64,000 nucleotides of DNA. It comes from Streptomyces sp. NBC_00237 (lineage in GTDB: Bacteria; Actinomycetota; Actinomycetes; Streptomycetales; Streptomycetaceae). The stretch lies in the NCBI RefSeq assembly GCF_026342435.1, contig NZ_JAPEMT010000006.1:186001-250000 (forward strand), written 5' to 3'. The notes beneath the pieces were generated by a model. The model had not been told where the DNA came from and did not search any database. It was given only the letters and a program-made list of their open reading frames with translations. Shown piece after piece: positions 9,255-16,993 of the stretch (positions within the stretch are counted from its first letter, which is position 1; every line of letters begins with the position of its first letter). The position numbers and the translations under genes are program-made.

Positions 9255-9854
9255 CTACTCGGGCAGTCGGAGTTCCAGGTCGGCGCGGGCCTGTACGCCC
9301 TCGGTGGAGACGGCGGCGAGGAGCTCGGCGACCGGGCCCCGGCCGGGGACCTGTCCCTCGGGGTCCACGTCGTGCCAGGGGGCCAGCACGAAGCCGCGCT
9401 CGTGGGCGCGGGGGTGGGGGAGGGTCAGGACCGGGTCGTCGGAGACGACGTCGGCGTACGACAGGATGTCGACGTCGATGGTGCGGGGGCCCCAGCGCTC
9501 CTCGCGGACGCGGTCGAACGCCTCCTCGATGGCCTGGCCGCGCTCCAGGAGCGAGGACGGCGGCAGGGTGGTCTTCACCCGGATCACCGCGTTGAAGTAC
9601 GAGGGCTGGGAACCGGTCTCGACGCCCCACGGCTCCGTCTCGTACACCGGGGAGACCGCTTTGACGCGGACGCCGGGGGTGTCCTCCAGGAGGTCGACCG
9701 CGCCCTGGAGGGTCTCCAGGCGGTTGCCGAGGTTGCTGCCGAGGCCGATCACGGCCCACTTCGGGTTGGAGAGGGTGATGTCGGCGGCGTCGACCTGCTC
9801 CGTGACCGAGCTGGGAACCGGCTGGACGGTGGGGTCGCTCTGCATGGGCTTCAT
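9255..9854 (-). CDS. folK: 2-amino-4-hydroxy-6-hydroxymethyldihydropteridine pyrophosphokinase
   Basis: 199 aa enzyme that transfers pyrophosphate from ATP to 6-hydroxymethyl-dihydropterin. Signature GLGSNLGNR begins at residue 37 and RWGPRTIDVDIL is at 120-131, with the metal-binding aspartates DVD. Compared with typical HPPK it has an extra N-terminal stretch of about 30 residues, partly Thr/Val/Pro rich. ATG at 9854 overlaps the folB stop as ATGA, so translation is coupled; a second ATG three codons later is possible. Confidence 0.95.
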   Translation of the reverse strand: MKPMQSDPTVQPVPSSVTEQVDAADITLSNPKWAVIGLGSNLGNRLETLQGAVDLLEDTPGVRVKAVSPVYETEPWGVETGSQPSYFNAVIRVKTTLPPSSLLERGQAIEEAFDRVREERWGPRTIDVDILSYADVVSDDPVLTLPHPRAHERGFVLAPWHDVDPEGQVPGRGPVAELLAAVSTEGVQARADLELRLPE

Positions 9855-10210
9855 ACACGGCTCCGGGTGATGGTGATGGTCACGTCGTCGAAGGGGACGG
9901 TGATCGGGGCGTCGGGCTTGTGGACCGTCACCTCGACCTGGTCGACCCCGTCGTGCTTGAGGCACTGCTGGGCGATCCGCTCGGCGAGCGTCTCGATCAG
10001 ATTGACCGGCTCGCCCTGGACGACCTCCACGACCTCCTCGGCGACCACGCCGTAGTGGACGGTCTTCGTCAGGTCGTCGTCGGCCGCCGCGGGGCGGGTG
10101 TCCAGGCCGAGGACGAGGTCCACGATGAAGGTCTGGCCCTCTTCGCGTTCCCTGGGGAACACGCCGTGGTGCCCACGGGCCTTGAGGCCGCGCAGCGCGA
10201 CACGATCCAC
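9851..10210 (-). CDS. folB: Dihydroneopterin aldolase
   Basis: 119 aa enzyme cleaving 7,8-dihydroneopterin to 6-hydroxymethyl-dihydropterin and glycolaldehyde. Family landmarks are ALRGLKARGHHGVFPRERE near the N-terminus, the VHYG segment and LIETLAERIA with the active-site Glu, and the C-terminal VHKPDAPI. GTG at 10210 is chosen because AGGAG lies eight bases upstream; the GTG three codons earlier would overlap that ribosome site. The stop overlaps folK as ATGA. About 210 bases separate it from the NTF2-like gene. Confidence 0.94.
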   Translation of the reverse strand: MDRVALRGLKARGHHGVFPREREEGQTFIVDLVLGLDTRPAAADDDLTKTVHYGVVAEEVVEVVQGEPVNLIETLAERIAQQCLKHDGVDQVEVTVHKPDAPITVPFDDVTITITRSRV

Positions 10211-10419
10211 GCGAATCACTCCTGCTGTTCGTAGTCATCGGGGGTCCGTGCCGTATGCGGGCGGCACATCACCTGAGAACCGAATCTACCTGCGAGCACT
10301 GACAGACCCCGCCCGCGGGTGTCGCGGGAGGGGTGCCTCCGGTCGATTCTCCGGTGCCTCTACCCACTGGTCGTGGGGATTCGCCGTCCCCCAGGAGGAG
10401 GAATCGAAGGGAAGCCGCG

Positions 10420-10860
10420 TCAGTCGTCGTCCTCGTCGCCGTCGGCGAGGACGGGCGAGCCGTGATGCGCCCAGAGCCGCCAGCCGTCCGGGGTGCGCCG
10501 GAAGGCGTTGGTGGCGACGACCAACTGACCCACCAGCGGGCCCAGTTCGCCGCTCTCCTCGTCGGCGGGGCCGCCGCTGAGGATGTTCTCGGTGCAGGTC
10601 ACCAGGGCGGTGTCGCCCATCACGGAGACCTTCACGTCGGTCAGGAAGAACTGGATGTAGTCCGTGTGCGCCATGATCAGCGCGTACGAGCGCAGCACCT
10701 CGCCGCGTCCCGCGAGCACCGGCCAGCCGGGGTGCACGCAGGAGATCTCGTCGTCCAGCCAGAGCGCGGACAGCTCCTCGAAGTCGCCGCGCTCCAGGAA
10801 TTCGTAGAACGCCGTGTTGGCCAGCTCGACCTGCTCGGCGTCGGTGCCTCGGGGGGTCAC
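10420..10860 (-). CDS. NTF2-like SnoaL-family protein
   Basis: 146 aa protein with the fold of nuclear transport factor 2 / SnoaL-like proteins. A front helix (ELANTAFYEFLERGDFEELSALW) is followed by ISCVHPGWPVLAGRGEVLRSYALI, typical of the actinobacterial family that sits with folate genes, then beta strands and an acidic tail (GDEDDD). No catalytic residues can be assigned, and its role in folate metabolism is unknown. GTG at 10860 overlaps the folP stop as GTGA, so it is translated as part of the folate operon. Confidence 0.85.
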   Translation of the reverse strand: MTPRGTDAEQVELANTAFYEFLERGDFEELSALWLDDEISCVHPGWPVLAGRGEVLRSYALIMAHTDYIQFFLTDVKVSVMGDTALVTCTENILSGGPADEESGELGPLVGQLVVATNAFRRTPDGWRLWAHHGSPVLADGDEDDD

Positions 10861-11822
10861 CGGGGGCCCGCCGCGGGGGTGGCCGTCCGTGGGCCGTGTG
10901 CCGACCGTGGGCCGTTCGGCGTCCGTGGGTCGCGTGCGCCCGCGACGGCGCGGGCGACCCGTACGGCGTCCGCCGTGGCCCGTACCTCGTGCACCCGGAC
11001 CGCCCACGCGCCCTCGTGGGCGGCGATGGCGGAGACGGCGGCGGTGGCGGCGTCGCGCTCGCGGGCGGGCGGCGGGGCGGCGCCCTCGCCCGCCAGGACG
11101 TGGCCGAGGAAGCGCTTGCGGGAGGCGGCCACCAGGAGCGGGAAGCCCAGGGCGCGCAGGTCGCCCAGGTGGGCGAGGAGCGCGAGGTCGTGCTCGGCCC
11201 GCTTGGCGAAGCCGAGGCCGGGGTCGACGACGATGCGCTGCGGGTCGATGCCGCCCGCGACGACGGCGTCCACCCGGGTGCGGAGTTCGGCCACGACCTC
11301 GGCGACCACGTCGTCGTACACGGCGAGGCTGTTCATGTTCTCGCTGAAGCCGCGCCAGTGCATGACGACGAAGGGGGCGCCGGTGGCGGCGACGGCGGGG
11401 ACCATGGCGGGGTCGGCGAGGCCGCCGCTGACGTCGTTGACGAGGACCGCGCCCGCGGCGACGGCCTGCTCGGCGACGGCGGCGCGCATGGTGTCCACGG
11501 AGACGGCGACGCCCTCGGAGACCAGGCCGCGCACGACGGGCACGACCCGCTTGAGCTCCTCGGCGGCGTCGACGCGGCTGGCTCCGGGGCGGGTGGACTC
11601 GCCGCCCACGTCGACCAGGTCGGCGCCCTCCGCGACGAGGGCCAGGCCGCGCTTGACGGCTGCGGCGGTGTCGAACCAGCGGCCGCCGTCGGAGAAGGAG
11701 TCGGGCGTGACGTTGACGACGCCCATGACCGCACAGCGGTCCCACTGGGGGAGTCCCTCCGGCAGCCCCTCGGGGAGTCCTTCCGGCAGTCCAGCGGCGG
11801 AGCGTGTGCGCAACGTACTCAT
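10857..11822 (-). CDS. folP: Dihydropteroate synthase
   Basis: 321 aa TIM-barrel enzyme joining hydroxymethyl-dihydropterin pyrophosphate to p-aminobenzoate; target of sulfonamides. Motifs: NVTPDSFSDGG at 37-47, GGESTRPG at 73-80, NDVSGG, DPGLGFAKR and SRKRFLG. The first 26 residues contain four direct copies of G-L-P-(E), built on a 12-base repeat, and the last 30 residues are a Pro/Arg/Gly tail; both lie outside the usual barrel. First gene of the leftward folate operon, coupled to the NTF2-like gene by GTGA. Confidence 0.95.
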   Translation of the reverse strand: MSTLRTRSAAGLPEGLPEGLPEGLPQWDRCAVMGVVNVTPDSFSDGGRWFDTAAAVKRGLALVAEGADLVDVGGESTRPGASRVDAAEELKRVVPVVRGLVSEGVAVSVDTMRAAVAEQAVAAGAVLVNDVSGGLADPAMVPAVAATGAPFVVMHWRGFSENMNSLAVYDDVVAEVVAELRTRVDAVVAGGIDPQRIVVDPGLGFAKRAEHDLALLAHLGDLRALGFPLLVAASRKRFLGHVLAGEGAAPPPARERDAATAAVSAIAAHEGAWAVRVHEVRATADAVRVARAVAGARDPRTPNGPRSAHGPRTATPAAGPR

Positions 11823-11838
11823 GCGCCAAGCGTAGGCG

Positions 11839-12324
11839 TCAACAGGTGATATCCGGACCGCCCCGGCTGTCCGGGAAAACCCGCCCCAGGAGGGTGAAGA
11901 GCGCGGTGCGCTCGGAGTCGTCCAGGGTGTCCAGAGCGCTCAGTGTGGTGTGCATGCGGGCCCGGATGGCGTCGATGGTCACCTCGCCCGCCACGGTCAG
12001 GACGACGTTCTTCACGCGGCGGTCGGTGGGGCTGGGCTCGCGGCGCACCAGTTCGCGCTTCTCCAGCCGGTCGACGATGCCGGTGATGTTGGAGGCGTCG
12101 CAGGCCAGGGTGGTGGCGAGGGCGCGCATGGGGGCGGGCGTCGCGCGCAGCACGCTGAGGGCCTTGGCCTGGCTGGCGGTGAGGCCCTCGGTGGCGGCGG
12201 CGAGGGTGAAGTCGCCGTAGTAGAGGCCGAAGGACGCAGCCAGCCGGCCGACGAGCTCGGCCTTGGTCGGCGGGGCGGACCCGTCCTGAGATGCGGGGGC
12301 CGGGTGCGGGGGGTTGGCTGGCAT
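11839..12324 (-). CDS. MarR-family transcriptional regulator
   Basis: 161 aa winged-helix regulator. The central part (LTASQAKALSVLRAT, ALATTLACDASNITGIVDRLEKRELVRRE, DRRVKNVVLT) is the MarR helix-turn-helix and wing. ATG at 12324 is supported by TACACT six bases upstream on this strand, which suggests a leaderless mRNA; an upstream in-frame ATG at 12402 would run through the operator region. It is divergent from the oxidoreductase at 12425 with two palindromes between, so it probably represses that gene and itself in response to a small reactive or phenolic ligand (inference). Confidence 0.88.
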   Translation of the reverse strand: MPANPPHPAPASQDGSAPPTKAELVGRLAASFGLYYGDFTLAAATEGLTASQAKALSVLRATPAPMRALATTLACDASNITGIVDRLEKRELVRREPSPTDRRVKNVVLTVAGEVTIDAIRARMHTTLSALDTLDDSERTALFTLLGRVFPDSRGGPDITC

Positions 12325-12355
12325 GGGACGAGTGTACGCCGGAAAACTTGACCAT

Positions 12356-12406
12356 CTCAATGATTGAGGCTTAACGTCGGAGTCAGTGCTTGAGATAGTC
12401 AACTAT
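12356..12406. promoter_or_regulatory. Two palindromic candidate MarR operators
   Basis: CTCAATgATTGAG at 12356-12368 is a perfect 6+6 palindrome, and ATAGTcaACTAT at 12395-12406 is a perfect 5+5 palindrome, the latter flanked by TTGAG on both sides. Both lie in the 100-base gap between the divergent marR-like and oxidoreductase genes, in DNA clearly richer in A/T than its surroundings. Size and A/T content fit MarR-family sites. Confidence 0.7.
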
Positions 12407-12424
12407 TGAGTTTGGAGTTCTTCG

Positions 12425-13351
12425 ATGAAGGCCATCACGTACAGCGCATACGGCAGCCCCGACGTCCTGGAGTACGTCGAGCGGCCCGAACCCAAACTGG
12501 GGCCGGACTCCGTGCTGATCCGGGTGAAGGCGGCCTCGGTCAATCCTGTGGACTGGAAGATCCTCGGGGGGTACCTCGATCCGGTGCTGGACGCCGTGTT
12601 CCCGGTCGTCCCCGGGTGGGACGTGGCGGGTGTCGTCGAGAAGGCGGGCGCCTCCGTGTCCGAGTACGCCCCGGGTGACGAGGTCGTGGGTTACGTGCGG
12701 GAGGACCTCGTGGGCCGGGGGACGTTCGCCGAGTACGTGGCCGCTCCCGTCCGGACGCTGGCCCGCAAGCCCGCGAACATGAGCTTCGAGGAGGCCGCGG
12801 GGCTGCCGCTGGCCGGGCTCACCGCGTACCAGGCACTGGTGAAGAGCCTGGGGGTGCGGGCGGGCGAGACCGTACTCGTGCACGCGGCGGCCGGTGGGGT
12901 GGGATCGCTCGCCGTACAGATCGCGAGGGCGCTCGGGGCCGAGGTCATCGGCACCGCGAGCGAGAGGAACCACGCGTACCTGCGTGAGCTGGGAGCGATT
13001 CCCGTGGCGTACGGGGACGGGCTGGAGGAGCGCGTGCGGGAGGTCGCCCCGGACGGGGTGGACGCGGTGCTCGACCTGGTCGGGGGCGAGGCGCTCCAGG
13101 TGTCGCCCTCGCTCCTCGCGGCGGGCGGGAGGCTGGCGTCCGTCGCGGACGGGGCGGTGATCGGGCTGGGCGGGTCGTACGTCTTCGTACGGCCGGACGC
13201 GGGGGATCTGACGGAGTTGGGGGCGCTTGTGGAGCGGGGGGAGCTCAAGGTCGAGGTGGCGTCGGTGTATCCGCTGGAGAAGGTCGCGGAGGCTTTTCGG
13301 GAGAGCATGGCGGGGCATACGCGGGGCAAGATCGCGATCCGGGTCTCCTAG
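12425..13351 (+). CDS. Zinc-less NADP-dependent quinone oxidoreductase-like (MDR) enzyme
   Basis: 308 aa medium-chain dehydrogenase/reductase of the quinone oxidoreductase class. It starts MKAITYSAYGSPDVLEYVE; the GroES-like fold carries VNPVDWKILGG, and the Rossmann motif is HAAAGGVGSLAVQIARALGAEVIG around 155-178. No structural zinc cysteines are seen, consistent with zinc-less members. It likely reduces quinones or activated alkenes with NADPH. GGAG sits eight bases before ATG. Divergent from the MarR regulator and probably under its control. Confidence 0.9.
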   Translation: MKAITYSAYGSPDVLEYVERPEPKLGPDSVLIRVKAASVNPVDWKILGGYLDPVLDAVFPVVPGWDVAGVVEKAGASVSEYAPGDEVVGYVREDLVGRGTFAEYVAAPVRTLARKPANMSFEEAAGLPLAGLTAYQALVKSLGVRAGETVLVHAAAGGVGSLAVQIARALGAEVIGTASERNHAYLRELGAIPVAYGDGLEERVREVAPDGVDAVLDLVGGEALQVSPSLLAAGGRLASVADGAVIGLGGSYVFVRPDAGDLTELGALVERGELKVEVASVYPLEKVAEAFRESMAGHTRGKIAIRVS

Positions 13352-13852
13352 CCCTTTTCACCGACGGAGCCGCACCTTCTCCGCTCCCTCAGCCCTTTAG
13401 GGCCCTGAGGCCGCCCCTCCGCCTAGTTCCCTTCGGCGGCGGGCCAGCTTCCTCCGTTCCGCCTCGCCTCCTTGGGCGGCGGGGCCGCCCCCCGGGGGCG
13501 GAACGGGCGGGCAAGGGGGCGGCCCCTCTCCTCCGGGCCCGCCCCGGTGCCGCCCGCTGGTACCTCCGCGATCAGGTGCGCCGCGCCCGGGTGCGCCTGC
13601 GGCGGGCTGCCCCTCCCCGCCCCTTCACCTAAAGCGCTCGCCGCGCGGCTGTCTCGGATACGTGCGGGTGCGTGGGGGCTGGTCGCGCAGTTCCCCGCGC
13701 CCCTGAAGGGGCACGTCTTAGCAAGCCCCAGCGGAGCCGGGAGCGCATGCGCGGCGGAGCCGCACAGTGACACAGCCCCGCGCCCCTGAAGGGGCACGTC
13801 CACGCGAGTCCCGGCGAGCAGGGAGCGCATGCGCGGGCGGGGGCGGCTTTGG
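13352..13852. repeat. Intergenic dispersed repeat, copy A (about 13467-13838)
   Basis: No gene is supported in this 500-base convergent gap. From about 13467 the DNA matches copy B (53284-53616) module by module: a CTTGGGCGGCGGGGCCGCCC block, a GGTGCGCCGCGCCCGGGTGC block, a CGCGCAGTTCCCCGCGCCCC block and an AGCCGCACAGTG block. Within this copy the segment CCCGCGCCCCTGAAGGGGCA occurs twice (about 13695 and 13777), each with a GCCCCT/AGGGGC stem, so it may also end transcription from both sides. Reading frames found here are products of repeat composition, not genes. Confidence 0.75.
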
Positions 13853-15697
13853 TTAAGCGACGCGTTCGATTTCTACCGGTTGTGCCGGTACGTGGGCGCA
13901 CGGCTGCGGGCCCCGGCGCGGTGAAGGCTTGCGGCGGAGGAGGCGGGGGAGGGCCAGCGTGACGAAGCCCTCTGCCTGCATCGCGGCGAAGCCGATGCGC
14001 GGAAGGTCGCTGGTGGTGCGGAAGACCACGAAGCGGGGCTCCCAGCGCGGGCGGAACTTCGCGTTGAACTTGTACAGGGACTCGATCTGGAACCAGCGGG
14101 AGAGGAAGACCAGCAGACCGCGCCAGCCCCGCAGGACCGGGCCCGCGCCCAGCTTCTCGCCGCGGGCCAGGGCCGAGCGGAACATCGCGAAGTTCAGGGA
14201 GACCTTGGTGATGCCGAGGGAGGGAGCCGCGGTGAGGGAGGCGACGATGAGGAGTTCGTTCATGCCCGGGTCCGCGCTGCGGTCGCGCCGCATCAGGTCC
14301 AGGGACATGCCGTCCGGGCCCCACGGGACGAAGTGCAGGACGGCCTTCAGATCGCCGTACGGGCCGGGGGCCTCGCCCTCCGCCACGGCCTTGTGGGCCG
14401 TCGCGATGAAGCAGTCCTCGTCGCCGGGCTCGCCCACGCGGCCCAGGGCCATCGAGAAGCCGCGCTCCGTCTCCGTACCGCGCCAGTCGGCGGCGGCGCG
14501 GCGGATGCGGGTCAGCTCGTCGGCGTCGAGGTCGCCGACGCGGCGCACGCGGGTCTCGTAGCCGTTGCGTTCGATGCGCTTGACCATCTGGCGCACGTTG
14601 CGCATCGCACGGCCCGAGAGGGAGAAGTCGGGGACGTCGACGATCGCTTCGTCGCCGAGTTCGAGAGCGTCGAGGCCCGTTTCGCGGGTCCAGACCTCGC
14701 CGCCCGTTTCCGAGCAGCCCATCACGGCGGGGGTCCAGGAGTGGGCCTTGGCTTCCTGCATGAAGCGTTCGATCGCGCCGGGCCACGCCTCGACGTCGCC
14801 GATCGGGTCGCCGCTGGCGAGCATCACGCCGGAGACCACGCGGTAGGTGACGGCTGCCTTGCCGGACGGGGAGAAGACCGCCGCCTTGTCGTGGCGGAGC
14901 GCGAAGTGGCCCAGCGAGTCCCGGTCGCCGTGCTTGGTGAGGAGGGCGCGGAGCTGGGTCTCGTCCTCCTCGGTGAGGCGGGCGGCGGGGTGTTCCGGGC
15001 GGAAGGCCAGGTAGATCGTGGTGATCGCGGTGATCCAGCCGAGCGCGCCGAGGGAGTAGCCGACGGTCCAGGAGACCTGGCCGCCGTAGGAGAGGGGGCC
15101 TTCGAGGCCCACCAAGCCGTACAGGACGTGTTCCAGGCGTTCCAGCACGCTCGGGTCGCCCACCAGCTTCCGAGGGTGGGAGCTGACGATCAGGAGACCG
15201 AGGGCGAGGGAGCCGACGGTCATGAGGACGAAGTTGGTGAGGGCCTTCCAGCGGCTGCGGGGGTCGGGAAGGGCCGCGAATTCACTCCGATGGACTATCA
15301 GGAGTGTCAGGAGTGCCAGGGCGATCAGGACGCCGATGACGGAGTGCCGGTAGGTGTACTGGGCGACCGCGCCGACCGGCAGCAGGAACACCGCGGAGCG
15401 CCAGGCGCGGCGCTTGCGCCTCTTGAGGCCGTGGGCGAGGAGGAGCAGCAGGACGCCCACGGTGAGGGAGAAGGCCGCGGCGAAGGGGCCGAAGGTTCCG
15501 GGGAGGACTTCGGCCAGGCTGTGCATCTTGCTGTGCCGGAAACGGGGGAAGACCCCGGCGGCGATGTCGAGCAGGCCGACGAGCGTGACGGCCGCGCCCA
15601 CCAGCGAAGGGACCGACTCCGGTCGGGGTCCGCGCAAGATCCGTCGCACCCGATCCGGAACCGCTCCGGACTTATCCCCATCTATTCTGATTGACAT
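13853..15697 (-). CDS. MprF/LysX-type phosphatidylglycerol lysyltransferase-like membrane protein (DUF2156)
   Basis: 614 aa protein with an N-terminal membrane region (about six hydrophobic segments within residues 30-240) and a C-terminal soluble half of DUF2156 type (residues 270-590), the GNAT-like transferase module of MprF. Motifs include KAAVTYRVVSGVMLASGDPIGD, NVRQMVKRIERNGYE and GMSLDLMRRD. It probably transfers an amino acid from aminoacyl-tRNA to a membrane lipid, altering surface charge; the actual amino acid cannot be told. It lacks the tRNA-synthetase domain of mycobacterial LysX. ATG at 15697; longer in-frame extensions lack support. Divergent from the esterase. Confidence 0.82.
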   Translation of the reverse strand: MSIRIDGDKSGAVPDRVRRILRGPRPESVPSLVGAAVTLVGLLDIAAGVFPRFRHSKMHSLAEVLPGTFGPFAAAFSLTVGVLLLLLAHGLKRRKRRAWRSAVFLLPVGAVAQYTYRHSVIGVLIALALLTLLIVHRSEFAALPDPRSRWKALTNFVLMTVGSLALGLLIVSSHPRKLVGDPSVLERLEHVLYGLVGLEGPLSYGGQVSWTVGYSLGALGWITAITTIYLAFRPEHPAARLTEEDETQLRALLTKHGDRDSLGHFALRHDKAAVFSPSGKAAVTYRVVSGVMLASGDPIGDVEAWPGAIERFMQEAKAHSWTPAVMGCSETGGEVWTRETGLDALELGDEAIVDVPDFSLSGRAMRNVRQMVKRIERNGYETRVRRVGDLDADELTRIRRAAADWRGTETERGFSMALGRVGEPGDEDCFIATAHKAVAEGEAPGPYGDLKAVLHFVPWGPDGMSLDLMRRDRSADPGMNELLIVASLTAAPSLGITKVSLNFAMFRSALARGEKLGAGPVLRGWRGLLVFLSRWFQIESLYKFNAKFRPRWEPRFVVFRTTSDLPRIGFAAMQAEGFVTLALPRLLRRKPSPRRGPQPCAHVPAQPVEIERVA

Positions 15698-15845
15698 CGC
15701 TTCCCGAGGTTCCGCGAGAGGTTTATGCCCGTGGAACCCAGGAGAAGGTCCGTCCGGACATTGTGCGTTCACTAGGACGGTGCTTGCGGGAGCGGGGTTC
15801 ACTCAGCTCTCAGGAAATCCTCATCCAGGAAGTAACGATCTCGAC

Positions 15846-16964
15846 ATGGGTCTCACCAGCAGCAAAGTCCTTCTGCTCGCCGTAGTGATCGCGGTGCTGC
15901 TCTTCGCCGCCACGATCTGGCTCTGGCCGCGTCTTTCGGGACGTACCTGGCGCTCCGTGCTGGGCAGGATCGGCATGCTGCTGGCGACCCAGCTGGCGTT
16001 GTTCGCCGCGATCGGCCTCGCCGCGAACAAGTCGTTCCTCTTCTACGGCTCCTGGGCCGACCTCTTCGGCCAGGAGGACCAGATGGGCGTGGTCGTCGAC
16101 CACGCGGGCGGCAACGGCGGCAACAAGCTGGCGCAGCTCATCGGCACGCAGGCGATGGACGTGCCCGGCGGCAACAAGCCGACCTCGGGCGGGCAGATAC
16201 AGGAAGTACGGATCGAGGGCAGCCAGTCCAAGATCGTGAGCCCCGCGTTCGTCTACCTGCCGCCGGAGTACTTCCAGCCGGAGTACGCGAAGAAGACCTT
16301 TCCGGCGACGGTCGTGCTGACGGGTTACCCGGGCATCGCGATGAATCTCATCAAAGGGCTCCGGTATCCCCAGACCGCTCTGATGCAGGCGCGTGCGGGA
16401 AAGGCACAGCCGATGATCATGGTGTTGATGCGTCCGACGATCGCGCCGCCGCGTGACACCGAGTGTGTCGACATTCCGGGCGGGCCGCAGACCGAGACGT
16501 TCTTCGCCAAGGACCTGCCGCGCGCCGTCTCCTCCGCGTACCGGGTGGGGACGAAGCCCGAGAACTGGGGCTTCATGGGGAACTCCACCGGCGGCTACTG
16601 CGCCGTGAAGATCGCCATGGCGCACCCGGACAGGTTCGCCGCGGGCGCCGGGCTCTCCCCGTACTACAAGGCGGCGGACGACCCGACGACCGGTGACCTC
16701 TTCGGCGGCGACGAGAACCTCAAGAAGCGCGCCGACCTGCTGTGGGCGCTGGACAACCTGCCCGCGCCCAAGACCTCCCTGCTCCTCACCACCAGCTTGA
16801 AGGGCGAGGACAACAAGAAGCCGACGGCCGAGTTCATCAGGAAGGTGAAGCCGCCGACGCACGTCTCGTCGATCACGCTGAACAGCGGCGGTCACAACTT
16901 CAACACCTGGAAGCGGGAGATTCCGGCCGTCATCGAGTGGATGAGCAAGAAGCTCACCCCGTGA
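15846..16964 (+). CDS. Membrane-anchored esterase-like protein (esterase D / antigen 85 fold)
   Basis: 372 aa alpha/beta-hydrolase. The nucleophile elbow is GNSTGGY with Ser247, and the C-terminal His is in NSGGHNFNTW. Hydrophobic segments at about 7-28 and 38-60 anchor it, so the catalytic domain should be outside the cell. The pattern YLPPEYFQPEYAKKTFPATVVLTG, with a loop carrying two Cys-Val/Asp-Ile type residues, fits the actinobacterial mycolyltransferase-like esterase family, but streptomycetes lack mycolates, so the substrate is unknown. ATG at 15846 follows CAGGAAG at about 12 bases. Divergent from the MprF-like gene. Confidence 0.8.
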   Translation: MGLTSSKVLLLAVVIAVLLFAATIWLWPRLSGRTWRSVLGRIGMLLATQLALFAAIGLAANKSFLFYGSWADLFGQEDQMGVVVDHAGGNGGNKLAQLIGTQAMDVPGGNKPTSGGQIQEVRIEGSQSKIVSPAFVYLPPEYFQPEYAKKTFPATVVLTGYPGIAMNLIKGLRYPQTALMQARAGKAQPMIMVLMRPTIAPPRDTECVDIPGGPQTETFFAKDLPRAVSSAYRVGTKPENWGFMGNSTGGYCAVKIAMAHPDRFAAGAGLSPYYKAADDPTTGDLFGGDENLKKRADLLWALDNLPAPKTSLLLTTSLKGEDNKKPTAEFIRKVKPPTHVSSITLNSGGHNFNTWKREIPAVIEWMSKKLTP

Positions 16965-16993
16965 CGACCGGGGCCGGGCCGTCCCCGTGAGGA

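Noticed and set aside
10333..11835. Long plus-strand frames opposite folP and the NTF2-like gene
   Set aside because: They run antisense to genes with clear motifs and have the Ala/Arg/Ser-rich composition typical of shadow frames in high-GC DNA.
13423..13830. Possible genes on both strands in the gap before the MprF-like gene
   Set aside because: The frames are made by a repeat also found at 53284 and 58392, and have no ribosome site or recognisable domain.
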